From NCBI GenBank assembly GCA_035502095.1, contig DATJUX010000029.1, positions 1 through 64,000 on the forward strand: 64,000 bases of DNA. Reading direction: 5' to 3'. The stretch comes from JAKANT01 sp035502095. Lineage in GTDB: Bacteria; Pseudomonadota; Gammaproteobacteria; Burkholderiales; Burkholderiaceae_F. The notes beneath the pieces are model-generated. The model saw only the letters and a program-made list of their open reading frames with translations, was not told the DNA's origin and made no database searches. A program made the position numbers and the translations under genes. Positions within the stretch are counted from its first letter, which is position 1; every line of letters begins with the position of its first letter. Shown here one piece after another: positions 35,530-44,378 of this stretch.

Positions 35530-36339
35530 ATGGCACACGCAGACAAGGTCGCCGAGCAGACGGCGCTTATCACCGGGGCGTCGTCCGGCATCGGCGCCGC
35601 GCTTGCGACCCGCTTCGCACGTGGCGGCTTCAATCTCGTGCTGGTCGCGCGGAGCGCCGGAAAACTGAAAGCGTTGGCCACCTCGCTGTCGGCCGCCCAT
35701 GGCGTGAAGTCCTGGGTGGCACCCGCCGACCTCTCGCAACCGGGTGCAGCGAAGAAACTCGCGGCGTCGATGAAGCGCGCGCGCCGACCAATCGATGTCC
35801 TCGTCAACAACGCAGGTGTGCTCGAGTACGGACCGTTTGTCACGATGTCTTCTGCCAGGCATCAACGGTTGATCGACCTCAATGTCGCCGGCCTTACGGC
35901 GATGCTGGCGCATTTCCTGCCGCCGATGGTCGCGCGCGGGCGGGGCCGAGTGCTGAACGTGGCATCGATCGCCGCGTTTCAGCCGGTTCCCTCCTTGGCG
36001 ACCTACGCCGCGACCAAGGCCTACGTGCTGTCGCTCACGGAGTCCCTGTCCGAGGAACTCAAAGGCACCGGCGTGTCGATCACCGCGCTCTGCCCGGGCA
36101 TCACCGCCACCCACATGCTCGATGCGGCCAGACGCGGCGCCAGCGAGTTGAAGCAGTTGCCCGGCTTCGTCGTCGGCACCGCAGACGCGGTCGCCGACGA
36201 GGGCTTCGAGGCGTGCCTGGGTGGTGAAGTGATCCGCGTGCCAGGCGCGCTCAACCGGGCCGCCGCGCTGGCTGCGGGCGCCACGCCGAAGTGGCTGCTG
36301 CGGCGGGTCAGCGGCGCGATGGTCCGCGGTATCAAGTGA
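35530..36339 (+). CDS. Short-chain dehydrogenase (DltE/Acr1-like)
   Basis: The 269-aa SDR has the cofactor motif LITGASSGIGAALATRFARGG at residues ~13-33, NNAGVLEYG, the Ser in VASIAAFQPVP and the active-site YAATKAYVLS, plus a C-terminal helix pair ending LLRRVSGAMVRGIK. It belongs to the group that includes ketoacyl- and fatty-aldehyde-reductase-like SDRs. Between the AAR-like and WS/DGAT genes it may reduce fatty aldehyde to fatty alcohol or 3-ketoacyl groups; sequence cannot decide. Confidence 0.8.
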   Translation: MAHADKVAEQTALITGASSGIGAALATRFARGGFNLVLVARSAGKLKALATSLSAAHGVKSWVAPADLSQPGAAKKLAASMKRARRPIDVLVNNAGVLEYGPFVTMSSARHQRLIDLNVAGLTAMLAHFLPPMVARGRGRVLNVASIAAFQPVPSLATYAATKAYVLSLTESLSEELKGTGVSITALCPGITATHMLDAARRGASELKQLPGFVVGTADAVADEGFEACLGGEVIRVPGALNRAAALAAGATPKWLLRRVSGAMVRGIK

Positions 36340-36381
36340 AGAGGGCACGCGGCCTGCACAAGCCGGAGAGCGAAACGCGAT

Positions 36382-37848
36382 ATGAAAGCCTTGAGCGGAG
36401 TCGATGGCGCGTTCCTGCACCTGGAGACGCCGGCAACGCCGATGCACGTGGCATCGCTGCACCGGTTCGATCTGCCCGCGGGGTACCGGGGCGACTTCCA
36501 CGCCAATATCAAGCACCAGATTGCCCGCCGGCTGCAACTCGCCCCGATCTTCACGCGCAAGCTCGCACCGATGCCGCTTCAGTTTGCCAATCCCGTCTGG
36601 GTCGAAGAAGACAACGTCGATCTCGACTACCACGTGCCACGCCTCACGCTGCCCGGCCCCGGCACGCAGGCGCAGCTCGAGGACTGCGCGGGCGGCCTGC
36701 ACTCGGAGCTCCTCGACCGTGGCCATCCACTCTGGCGGCTGTATGTCATCGACGGCCTGCAGACCGGCCAGGTTGCCCTCTACATCAAGGTGCATCACGC
36801 GGTGCTGGATGGACTGGCAGGCGTCCAGTTGGCGAACGTCCTGTTCGATGTGACACCGCGTCCCCGGCGGATGCCGCGCGCCGCGGCGCGGAAAGTCGAA
36901 CATCCGGGCACAGCCCTGTTGGCTGCCGCGGCGTTGAAACACGACGCCGGGCAGTACATCAAGCTGGTGCGCCACCTCCCCGACGTCGTCCGGACGCTCG
37001 CCGCCATGGTGGGCGGCAGCAGCAGCGGCACGCGCAGCCCGCTCGGCCAGAACTTCTCGTTCGGTCCCAGGACACCGCTGAACGTCCCGATCACGGGCGA
37101 GCGCGGCTTCGCCGCGGTGTCGATCCCGCTCGAGACGCTCAAGCAGCTGGCGGCCGCCCACGACGCGAAGCTCAACGATGTCGTACTGGCGCTCTGCAGC
37201 GGCGCGCTGCGCCGCTACCTGGCACGGCACGGCGGCGTCCCGCAGAAGGCGCTGATCGCGACGATGCCGATCTCGCTGCGCGCAGCGGGCAACGCCGAGT
37301 ACACGACGCAGGCGATGCTGAGCCTGGTCAGCCTCAACACGCAGGTCGCGGACCCGGTGAAGCGCCTGTACGCCATCCGGGACGCGGCGGGCGCAATGAA
37401 GGCACTCGCCAGGCGGGCCCGAAACGTGATTCCGACCGACTTTCCTTCCATCGGCGTGCCCTGGCTCCTCCAAGCCCTGGCCAGACTGTACGGACGCTCG
37501 GGCATCGTGCGCGCCATACCGCCGATCGCAAACGTGGTGATCTCCAACGTACCCGGGCCGGAGGTGCCACTGTATTCGGCCGGTGCCCGCATGGCCACCT
37601 ACTGGCCTGTTTCGATCACCGAACACGGTGTCGCGCTGAACGTCACGGTGATGAGTTACGCGGGCGCGATGGGCTTCGGCTTCACCACCGCACGCTGCGC
37701 GGTGCCGGATGCGCGCGAGCTGTCGACGGCGTTGGAAGGTGCGCTGCAGGAGCTGGTGGCCGCGAGTCGGCCCAGGGCACGCAAGGCGCCCGCGCGGGCC
37801 GCGAAGGAAGCGACGCCACGGCGGGCAGCGAGGAGGAGGGCGCGCTGA
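36382..37848 (+). CDS. Wax ester synthase/diacylglycerol acyltransferase (WS/DGAT)
   Basis: The 488-aa bifunctional acyltransferase begins KALSGVDGAFLHLETPATPMHV, typical of the family. The catalytic HHxxxDG motif is HHAVLDG at residues 138-144. Further family blocks are NDVVLALCSGALRRYL, the PLF-type region, and NVVISNVPGPEVPLYSAGARM with MSYAGAMGFGFTT near the C-terminus. The enzyme esterifies fatty alcohols or diacylglycerol with acyl-CoA at the inner-membrane face, seeding wax ester or triacylglycerol droplets. It ends in a strongly basic tail (~465-488). It starts 42 bp after the SDR stop. Confidence 0.9.
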   Translation: MKALSGVDGAFLHLETPATPMHVASLHRFDLPAGYRGDFHANIKHQIARRLQLAPIFTRKLAPMPLQFANPVWVEEDNVDLDYHVPRLTLPGPGTQAQLEDCAGGLHSELLDRGHPLWRLYVIDGLQTGQVALYIKVHHAVLDGLAGVQLANVLFDVTPRPRRMPRAAARKVEHPGTALLAAAALKHDAGQYIKLVRHLPDVVRTLAAMVGGSSSGTRSPLGQNFSFGPRTPLNVPITGERGFAAVSIPLETLKQLAAAHDAKLNDVVLALCSGALRRYLARHGGVPQKALIATMPISLRAAGNAEYTTQAMLSLVSLNTQVADPVKRLYAIRDAAGAMKALARRARNVIPTDFPSIGVPWLLQALARLYGRSGIVRAIPPIANVVISNVPGPEVPLYSAGARMATYWPVSITEHGVALNVTVMSYAGAMGFGFTTARCAVPDARELSTALEGALQELVAASRPRARKAPARAAKEATPRRAARRRAR

Positions 37849-37897
37849 GGACCGCGCGTGCAGCCGGAGCCAGTGGAACCGACCCCGCGCCGCGCCT

Positions 37898-39580
37898 TCA
37901 GTCCAGCCGCGAACGCCAGATCGACACGATGACCCAGACACTGTTCACGAACGCGAGCAGGTAGCCGAGCAGCCCGAGCACCGTGAAGACCGGCATGCCG
38001 AACACCTGCGGACCGGAGGTGACGGTCATCACGATCGACGAGCCGACGACGACCGATGCGGTCATGATGCCGATGGTGATGCGGTTGATCGTGCGATCGA
38101 GCTTGCGGTGGAAGGTGTCGAGCCGCTTCAGGTCGAGATCGAGCCGCAGCCGGCCGCGCCGGGCATCCTTGAGCAGGCGCCCGAGATCGCCGGGGATGGC
38201 GCGCACCAGGTCGACGAACTGGCCGATGCTCGCGCCGCCGCGGCGCCCCATTTCCGCCGGCGCGTAGCGCGCCGCGATGGCGCGGTCGACGAAGGGCTTG
38301 AGGCGGTCGACCAGCACGAAGTCCGGATCGTATCTACGGCCGGAGCCCTCGAGCGTGATCAGCGCCTTGAACATCAGCGTGAGGTCGGACGGCAGCACGA
38401 TGCCGTGCGTGCGCATCATCGCCGTGATCCGGCCGATCAGCTCCCCGACGCGGATGTCCTTGATCGGCCGGTCCGCGTAGTCCGCCAGGAACTCCTCGAC
38501 GTCGGCGGCGAGCCGTTCCTCGTCGGCCGCCTCTTCACCGGCCCAGTCGAGCAGCACCTCGACCATCGGCTCGCTCTCGCGGCGCGTGATGCCGACGAGC
38601 AGGTCGACGATCTGGCTGCGGCGCGCGGGCGACAGCCTTCCCACCATGCCGAAGTCGATCATCGCGATGCGATTGCCCGGCAGGTAGATCACGTTGCCAG
38701 GGTGCGGATCGGCCTGGAAGAAGCCGTCCACCAGGATCATCTTCAGCACGTTGTCGACGCCGCGCTGCGCGAGCACCTTGGGGTCCAGTCCGGCACGCTC
38801 CAGCGCCGCCACGTCCTCGCCGCTGAAACCGTCGATGTGCTCCTGCACGTTCATCTCTTCCGTGGTCCACTGCGGAAAGACGTGCGGGATCAGCACGTGC
38901 GGCTCGCCGCGGAAGTTGTGCGCGAGACGCTCGATGTTGCGCGCCTCGGTGGCGAGGTCCAGCTCGCGCATCAGCGAGCGGCGGAACTCCTCGACCACGC
39001 GCACCGGCTGGAAGCGGCGCGCCTCGGGCACTTCGTTCTGGATGAACTGGGCCAGGTGCGACAGCAGGCGCAGGTCGGCCTCGACCTTCGCTTCGATGCC
39101 CGGCCGGCGCACCTTCAGGACGACTGCGCGGCCGTCGTGCAGGCGCGCGCGATGCACTTGCGCGATGGATGCCGCGCCGGCGGGCACCGGTTCGAGATCG
39201 ACGAAGACCTCGGTGTGAGGCCGGCCGAGCGACCGCTCGATGACCGGCAGGATCTCCGCGAACGGCACCGGCGTCGCGTTGCTGCGCAGGCGCCCGAGTT
39301 CCGCCGTCCACTTCGGCGGCAGCAGGTCGTCGCGCATCGATAGCATCTGGCCCAGCTTGATGAACGTGGGGCCGAGCTCCTCGAACGCGAGGCGCAGGCG
39401 CTGCGGCGGCGCGAGCTGCGTGCCGCGCGCGGCCTCGCCCCAGTGGAGGATCTCGCCGGCGCGCTCGAGCAGCGACGCGACGCCGATCCGCCGCACGAGA
39501 TCGCCGAGCCCGTGCCGGATGAATACCAGGCTGATCTCGTGCAGGCGCGGCAGGTCCCGCACCGCACCGGCCCTCGGCAC
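37898..39580 (-). CDS. ABC1/UbiB-family atypical kinase
   Basis: The 560-aa protein carries the family motifs KxGQ in FIKLGQMLSMRDDLLP, the Ala-rich loop PAGAASIAQVHRARL, VVLKVRRPGIEAKVEADL, FFQADPHPGN and AMIDFGMVG. Two C-terminal membrane helices follow (ITIGIMTASVVVGSSIVM, VLGLLGYLLAFVNSVWVIV). UbiB relatives are ATPases needed for ubiquinone synthesis or for isoprenoid lipid handling. This copy starts at a GTG 2 bp after the phasin-like stop and lies beside lipid genes rather than ubi genes, so a lipid-handling role is possible. Confidence 0.85.
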   Translation of the reverse strand: MPRAGAVRDLPRLHEISLVFIRHGLGDLVRRIGVASLLERAGEILHWGEAARGTQLAPPQRLRLAFEELGPTFIKLGQMLSMRDDLLPPKWTAELGRLRSNATPVPFAEILPVIERSLGRPHTEVFVDLEPVPAGAASIAQVHRARLHDGRAVVLKVRRPGIEAKVEADLRLLSHLAQFIQNEVPEARRFQPVRVVEEFRRSLMRELDLATEARNIERLAHNFRGEPHVLIPHVFPQWTTEEMNVQEHIDGFSGEDVAALERAGLDPKVLAQRGVDNVLKMILVDGFFQADPHPGNVIYLPGNRIAMIDFGMVGRLSPARRSQIVDLLVGITRRESEPMVEVLLDWAGEEAADEERLAADVEEFLADYADRPIKDIRVGELIGRITAMMRTHGIVLPSDLTLMFKALITLEGSGRRYDPDFVLVDRLKPFVDRAIAARYAPAEMGRRGGASIGQFVDLVRAIPGDLGRLLKDARRGRLRLDLDLKRLDTFHRKLDRTINRITIGIMTASVVVGSSIVMTVTSGPQVFGMPVFTVLGLLGYLLAFVNSVWVIVSIWRSRLD

Positions 39581-39582
39581 GA

Positions 39583-40242
39583 TTACTTTGCCTTCTTCGC
39601 TTCGGATTGCTGGCGCAGCGCGTCGGCGAACCCGGCGAGCAGCCCGCTGGTGAGCATCGTCATGTTCGCGCCGTACTGGCGCACGGCGTCGAAACCGGGC
39701 ACGGAGACCGTGCGATACGAACCGCTGATGCGGTTGGCGAACTCGCTCATCATCTGCGCCATGCGCACGCTGGCATCCGCGCCGACGCGCTGCGCATGCA
39801 GCGTGAGATCGACGAGCTCGCGGCGGAGATTGCCGGTGGTGGCATCGGCGATCCGGTTGGCGACCGCGACGTAGTCCTGCTGCAGCGTCTGCAGGGCCGC
39901 GAATGCATTCTTGAGATCGTTGTCGGAGAACTCGTTGCCACGTGCCACCAGCGCCTGCAATGCCGTCTGGGTCGCCTGCGCGGACGCCTGCAACGCCGCA
40001 GCGAGTCCGCCGATCGCCTGCGCGAACGCCTCGCGTGCCTGCGCACTCTCGAGCGGCGCCTGGTAGGTGCCGCCGCTCATGGCCCGCACGACCTCCTTGA
40101 CACCCTCGCTGTCGAGGCGACCGCTCGCCAGCATCTGCGCCGTGAGGTCGCGCACCCGCTCGCGGATCGCCTGCTCGGCGGCTTGGGCGTCGGGCTGCGG
40201 CGCGGCGGCTGCGTCGCCCGCCGGCGCTGTGGGATCGGTCAT
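39583..40242 (-). CDS. Helical Ala/Gln-rich protein, phasin-like (DUF6781 type)
   Basis: The 219-aa protein is predicted almost wholly alpha-helical. A helix carries AIRERVRDLTAQMLASGRLDSEGVKEVVRAMSGGTY, followed by long amphipathic segments LAAALQASAQATQTALQALVARG and FAALQTLQQDYVAVANRIADATTGNLRRELVDLTLHAQRVGADASVRMAQMMSEF. The C-terminus is charged (QQSEAKKAK). The pattern resembles phasins and a family I know as DUF6781. No enzyme motif. It is in one unit with the UbiB-like kinase and faces the WS/DGAT gene, so a granule or droplet surface role is plausible but unproven. Confidence 0.6.
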   Translation of the reverse strand: MTDPTAPAGDAAAAPQPDAQAAEQAIRERVRDLTAQMLASGRLDSEGVKEVVRAMSGGTYQAPLESAQAREAFAQAIGGLAAALQASAQATQTALQALVARGNEFSDNDLKNAFAALQTLQQDYVAVANRIADATTGNLRRELVDLTLHAQRVGADASVRMAQMMSEFANRISGSYRTVSVPGFDAVRQYGANMTMLTSGLLAGFADALRQQSEAKKAK

Positions 40243-40348
40243 TTCGCGCCTCCGTGAGTGGACAGGGAGCGCAGGATAGACCGAAATCGGCGGCCGACGC
40301 CGACGGTTGCCGGCGCAGACGACGCGCGACCGCGCGGCGCCGCTCCCC

Positions 40349-41581
40349 TCAGAACAGCTGGTCGTGCCCCCTGCCCTGCTGGATCGCGGGCACGTAGGTG
40401 TCCAACTCTGCCAGCACCGCCGGGTCGGTGAGGTCGATGGTCCTGCCGCGCTCGGCCGACAGGTAACTCGCCATCACCAGGCGCTGCACGTCGAGCCCGA
40501 ACTCCCAGGACAGCATCGCATCGCGTCCGGCGGTGAAGGAGCGCAGCATGTCGCGGTTCTCGTCCGTGTAGCCGTACAGGTCGGGCTCGTTGTATTGCAC
40601 TGCCAGCAGTCCGCGGCTCGCCGTGGCCTTCTCGAGCGCCCCTTCCTGGTCCGCGATGGCCTCGGCCGCGGCATCGCCGATGAACACGTTGAGCGGCGAA
40701 ACCAGCGAATTGATCTCGAAGGCATAACCGGGCCCCATGCCGTCCATGAAGAGGCGCAGGCCCTGCTTCTCGAACATCCACGAGTCGGTGAACTGCGACT
40801 TGACGATCTGCTTCGTTTCCGGATTGCGGTAGGTGATCATGCCGGTTGCGAGATCCTCGGCTGGAGTCTTGCTGTAGTCGACACCGCGGTCCTGCAGCAG
40901 CTTCGCGCGCCAGCGCGCCTGCCCCCACTTGAGCAGGCTCAGGTCCGCCGTGACCGACTGCGGCTGCAGGAAGGCGAGATCCTTCCCGGGCGGCGTCAGC
41001 GCATAACGGCCCACTGCAATGCTGTGGCAGCCCATGTCCAGCAGCACGCCGCCCCCCTGTCGCGTCGGGTCCCAGAACCAGGGTTCATGCGGCCCGCCGT
41101 GTTCCTCGGCGGAACGCGCGAGCGTCAGCGGACCCATCGACTGCATGAGCGGCAGCAACTGGTTGCGTTGCGTCTGCAGCGCCCGCATGTGGATCTGGTT
41201 CTCGAAGTAGGCCGTGCGCAGCTTCGTTTCGCGCGCGAGCTGCACGAGCCGGCGCGCTTCGCGCATGTTGCGGCCGAGGGGCTTTTCCAGGATCACGCCC
41301 TTCAGCTCGGCGCCCGCCTTCACGGCGGCGACGATCTCCTCCATCACTTCGATGCGGCAGTAGTTCGGAACGAAGATCGCGATCGCCTCGACCCGTTTCG
41401 CGAGCTCGCCGATCGAGTCGTAGATCCTCGCCTCGCCCAGTCCGCGCTCGCGGCAGGACGCCGCCAGCGCTTCGCTTCCACGGCGGCGCGTCATGCCTGC
41501 GATCTCGAGGCCGCGCACCTGCTCGATGGCGGCGCTGTGAAAGCGGGCGATGAATCCTGCGCCGATGAAACCGATCTTCAT
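40349..41581 (-). CDS. Gfo/Idh/MocA-family oxidoreductase
   Basis: The 410-aa NAD(P)-dependent sugar dehydrogenase-like protein has KIGFIGAGFIARFHSAAIEQV, the EKP motif as GVILEKPLGRNMREA, and GGGVLLDMGCHSIAVGRYAL with the family His. The longer C-terminal domain resembles inositol/scyllo-inosose-type or glycoside-oxidising members. The ATG at 41581 has AGGAGA 6 bp upstream. It is divergent from a sugar ABC importer across a region with an inverted repeat, so its substrate is probably the imported sugar or polyol. Confidence 0.8.
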   Translation of the reverse strand: MKIGFIGAGFIARFHSAAIEQVRGLEIAGMTRRRGSEALAASCRERGLGEARIYDSIGELAKRVEAIAIFVPNYCRIEVMEEIVAAVKAGAELKGVILEKPLGRNMREARRLVQLARETKLRTAYFENQIHMRALQTQRNQLLPLMQSMGPLTLARSAEEHGGPHEPWFWDPTRQGGGVLLDMGCHSIAVGRYALTPPGKDLAFLQPQSVTADLSLLKWGQARWRAKLLQDRGVDYSKTPAEDLATGMITYRNPETKQIVKSQFTDSWMFEKQGLRLFMDGMGPGYAFEINSLVSPLNVFIGDAAAEAIADQEGALEKATASRGLLAVQYNEPDLYGYTDENRDMLRSFTAGRDAMLSWEFGLDVQRLVMASYLSAERGRTIDLTDPAVLAELDTYVPAIQQGRGHDQLF

Positions 41582-41631
41582 CTCTGTCTCCTCTCGCACG
41601 GCGCCGCCTGCGGCGCAACCGGATTGATGTA

Positions 41632-41668
41632 TGTTAATAACGGAGAGTCGGTTCGGCGTACATTAACA
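41632..41668. promoter_or_regulatory. Inverted repeat in the dehydrogenase/ABC importer divergent promoter
   Basis: TGTTAAT (41632-41638) and ATTAACA (41662-41668) form an inverted repeat with 23 bp between, inside AT-rich DNA between the two divergent genes. The spacing suits a LacI- or GntR-type regulator bound at two half-sites. No regulator gene lies next to it. Confidence 0.45.
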
Positions 41669-41783
41669 ACACAAAACGACGCTTCGAGCCCGTCGATGGA
41701 TGAGTCGTGCCGCATGGCCTGGGCCGCGCGGCGAGAGCGTCGGCGGGCTTCCTACAACAGCAGGAGACCTAAAGGATGAAACC

Positions 41784-42818
41784 ATGAACAGACCGCTATC
41801 CGCAGCGCTGCTGTCCTGCGCGCTTGCCATGTCGGCGCCGTCGGCGACGATGGCCAAGGACACCTTCACCATCGGGTTGAGCAACGGCTGGGTCGGCAGC
41901 GAGTGGCGCACGCAGATGATCGACGAGGCCGAGCAGGCCGCCAAGGAGTGGCCCAAGCGCGGCATCACGGTGAAGACCATCGCGCAGAGCGCCAACGTGG
42001 ATGTGCCGGGGCAGATTGCGCAGGTGCGCAACTTCATCAACCAGGGCGTCGACGCGATCATCGTCAACCCCAACAGTCCGACCGCGTTCGATCCGATCTT
42101 CGCGCAGGCCAAGGCCAAGGGGATCCTGGTGATCTCCACCGACGCCGAGGTGTCGTCGAAGGACGCGATCTACGTCGGCATCGACCAGAAGGGCTGGGCG
42201 ATGCAGTCGGCCGAGTGGCTTGCGAAGACGCTCAACGGCAAGGGCAACGTCGTGGCGATCAACGGCGTCGCCGGGCACCCGGCCAACCAGATGCGCGTCG
42301 CCGGCTACCGCGAGGTATTCGCCAAGTATCCCGGCATCAAGATCCTCAACGAAGTCAACGCCAACTGGGACGAGGCGCAGGGCCAGCAGGCGATGCAGAA
42401 CCTGCTCGCCACGTATCCGCAGATCAACGGCGTCTGGGTGCAGGACGGCATGGCGGCGGGCGCGTGGCGGGCGCTGACCGATGCCAAGCGCACCGACATC
42501 GCCGCGACCGGTGAGATCCGGGTCGACTTCCTCAAGACCTGGGCCGAAAAGAAGTACAACAGCGGCGCATCCGTGAATCCCCCTGGATGCATGGCGAGCG
42601 CGCTCAACGTCGCCGTGCTGCGCTTGCAGGGGCGCGAGTTCAAGGACGGCATCTTCAAGGGCCAGTACAACAATGCCATCTACATCCCGATCCCGCTGAT
42701 CGACAGCTCCAACTTCGAGCAGACGTACCAGAAGTGGAAGGACAAGGCCGGGTACATCTCGGTGAGCACGGTCGTCACGCCTGACCAGGCCGAGCAGTAC
42801 TTCAAGCCCAAGAAGTAA
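41784..42818 (+). CDS. Sugar ABC transporter substrate-binding protein
   Basis: The 344-aa periplasmic protein has a signal peptide (SAALLSCALAMSAPSATMAKD) and a ribose-type type I binding fold. Typical segments are FTIGLSNGWVGSEWRTQMIDEAEQAAKEW, GVDAIIVNPNSPTAFDPIFAQAKAKGILVISTDAEV and INGVWVQDGMAAGAWRAL. The ATG at 41784 has AAGGA 8 bp upstream. It heads an operon with an ATPase and two permeases. The ligand is a sugar or polyol not identifiable by eye. Confidence 0.85.
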   Translation: MNRPLSAALLSCALAMSAPSATMAKDTFTIGLSNGWVGSEWRTQMIDEAEQAAKEWPKRGITVKTIAQSANVDVPGQIAQVRNFINQGVDAIIVNPNSPTAFDPIFAQAKAKGILVISTDAEVSSKDAIYVGIDQKGWAMQSAEWLAKTLNGKGNVVAINGVAGHPANQMRVAGYREVFAKYPGIKILNEVNANWDEAQGQQAMQNLLATYPQINGVWVQDGMAAGAWRALTDAKRTDIAATGEIRVDFLKTWAEKKYNSGASVNPPGCMASALNVAVLRLQGREFKDGIFKGQYNNAIYIPIPLIDSSNFEQTYQKWKDKAGYISVSTVVTPDQAEQYFKPKK

Positions 42819-42848
42819 GACGCAGCGCCGCTCGCCGCGGGAAAACCC

Positions 42849-44378
42849 GTGCCGATCCTGGAGGCGAGCGGCGTCCGCAAGCAATTCGGCGGTGTCGTCG
42901 CCCTCGACGGCGCGCACCTCACGCTCGAACCGCATGAGGTTCATGCGCTGGTCGGCTCGAACGGCTGCGGCAAGAGCACGCTGTGCAAGATCATCGCGGG
43001 CTCGCTGGCGGCCGACGAGGGCCGCCTCGAGCTCGACGGACGCGAGGTGAGCTTCGCAGGCCCGCGCGAGGCTGCCGCGGCCGGGATCGGCGTCTTCTAC
43101 CAGGACCTTAGCCTGATCCCCGAGATGACCGTGGCCGAGAACGTCTATCTCGGGCGCGAGCCGCGCGGTGCGGGCGGCCTCGTGGACCGGGTGGCGCTGC
43201 GCGACGCGACCGCGCGTGCCCTGGCGCAATTCCGCGGCGTGCTCGGCGCCGACGTGCATGCCGAGGCGCGGGTGGCGGACCTGTCGGCCGACCAGTGTCA
43301 GCTGATCGAGGTCCTCAAGGTGCTCGCCGCCGACCCGCGCGTGGTGATCTTCGACGAAGCCACCGCCGCGCTCGACCGCAACCAGGTCGGCGCGGTGTTC
43401 ACGCGCATCCGCGCGCTCAAGGAGCAGGGACGCGCGGTGATCTTCATCACGCATCGCATGGACGAGGTGTTCGAGCTTGCGGATCGCGTGACGGTGATGC
43501 GCAACGGCAGGACCGTGCTGACCGCTCCGATCGCCGCGACCTCGCGCGATGCGCTGGTGCAGGCGATGGTGGGCGAGGCGATCGCCGGCGCTGCGCGCGA
43601 CCGGCGCCACGAGCCCGCTGAAACGGTCGCCCTCGAGGCGCAGGGGCTGGGCTCCGCGAAACTCGACAACGTGTCGTTCGCGCTCAGGCGCGGCGAGATC
43701 CTCGGCCTCGGAGGATTGCACGGGCAGGGCCAGTCCGATCTGCTGCGCGCGCTGTTCGGCGTGCTTCCGATCGTGCGCGGTACCGTCCGCGTCGACGGGC
43801 ATCCGCTCGCACCCTCCGGACCGCGCGCGGCGATGCGCCGTTCCATCGCCTATGTCTCGGGCGATCGCGCGCGGTTCGGCGTTCTGGCGATCCGGCCGAT
43901 CTTCGAGAACCTGGTGCTCTCCCTGCTCGCACGCGAGCGCCGCTGGGCGGTCGCGCGCAAGAAGCTGGAAGGCGTCATCACACCCTTCGTGGAGCGCCTG
44001 AAGCTCAAGTTTTCCTCTCTGCAAGCGCCCGTATCGGAGCTGAGCGGGGGCAACCAGCAGAAGGTGGTGATTGCCCGCTGGCTCGCGGTGGTCCCGAGCA
44101 TTCTCCTGCTCGACGATCCTACCAAGGGCATCGACATCCAGACCAAGCAGGATCTGTACGCAACCATGGACCAGCTGTGCAGCCAGGGCGTCTCGATCCT
44201 GTTGCACTCGTCCGACGACGAGGAACTGCTCGCCGTGGCAGACCGCGTGCTCGTATTCAACGGCGGCCGCGTCGTCGCCGAGCTGAGCGGTGAACAGCGC
44301 ACGCGGGTCGCGCTCTACCAGGCGGCGTACGCGTCGGCGCGCGGCGCGCCGGCGGAGGTGACGGCCGCATCGCCATGA
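42849..44378 (+). CDS. Sugar ABC transporter ATP-binding protein (RbsA/MglA type, two NBDs)
   Basis: The 509-aa protein has two nucleotide-binding domains. NBD1 has Walker A GSNGCGKSTLCK and Walker B VVIFDEATAALD. NBD2 lacks a classical Walker A (GLGGLHGQGQSDLLRALFG), as is normal for the second domain of this family. It has the signature LSGGNQQKVVIARWLA and Walker B ILLLDDPTKGID. In NBD1 the usual LSGGQ signature is LSADQCQLIEVLK. It starts at a GTG and overlaps the permease start by 4 bp. Confidence 0.88.
   Translation: MPILEASGVRKQFGGVVALDGAHLTLEPHEVHALVGSNGCGKSTLCKIIAGSLAADEGRLELDGREVSFAGPREAAAAGIGVFYQDLSLIPEMTVAENVYLGREPRGAGGLVDRVALRDATARALAQFRGVLGADVHAEARVADLSADQCQLIEVLKVLAADPRVVIFDEATAALDRNQVGAVFTRIRALKEQGRAVIFITHRMDEVFELADRVTVMRNGRTVLTAPIAATSRDALVQAMVGEAIAGAARDRRHEPAETVALEAQGLGSAKLDNVSFALRRGEILGLGGLHGQGQSDLLRALFGVLPIVRGTVRVDGHPLAPSGPRAAMRRSIAYVSGDRARFGVLAIRPIFENLVLSLLARERRWAVARKKLEGVITPFVERLKLKFSSLQAPVSELSGGNQQKVVIARWLAVVPSILLLDDPTKGIDIQTKQDLYATMDQLCSQGVSILLHSSDDEELLAVADRVLVFNGGRVVAELSGEQRTRVALYQAAYASARGAPAEVTAASP

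Noticed and set aside
35464..37941. 825-codon minus-strand frame opposite the SDR and WS/DGAT genes
   Set aside because: It is antisense to two well-supported genes and has a low-complexity translation.
41796..44207. 803-codon minus-strand frame opposite the ABC importer genes
   Set aside because: It is a shadow of the binding-protein and ATPase genes; no family features.
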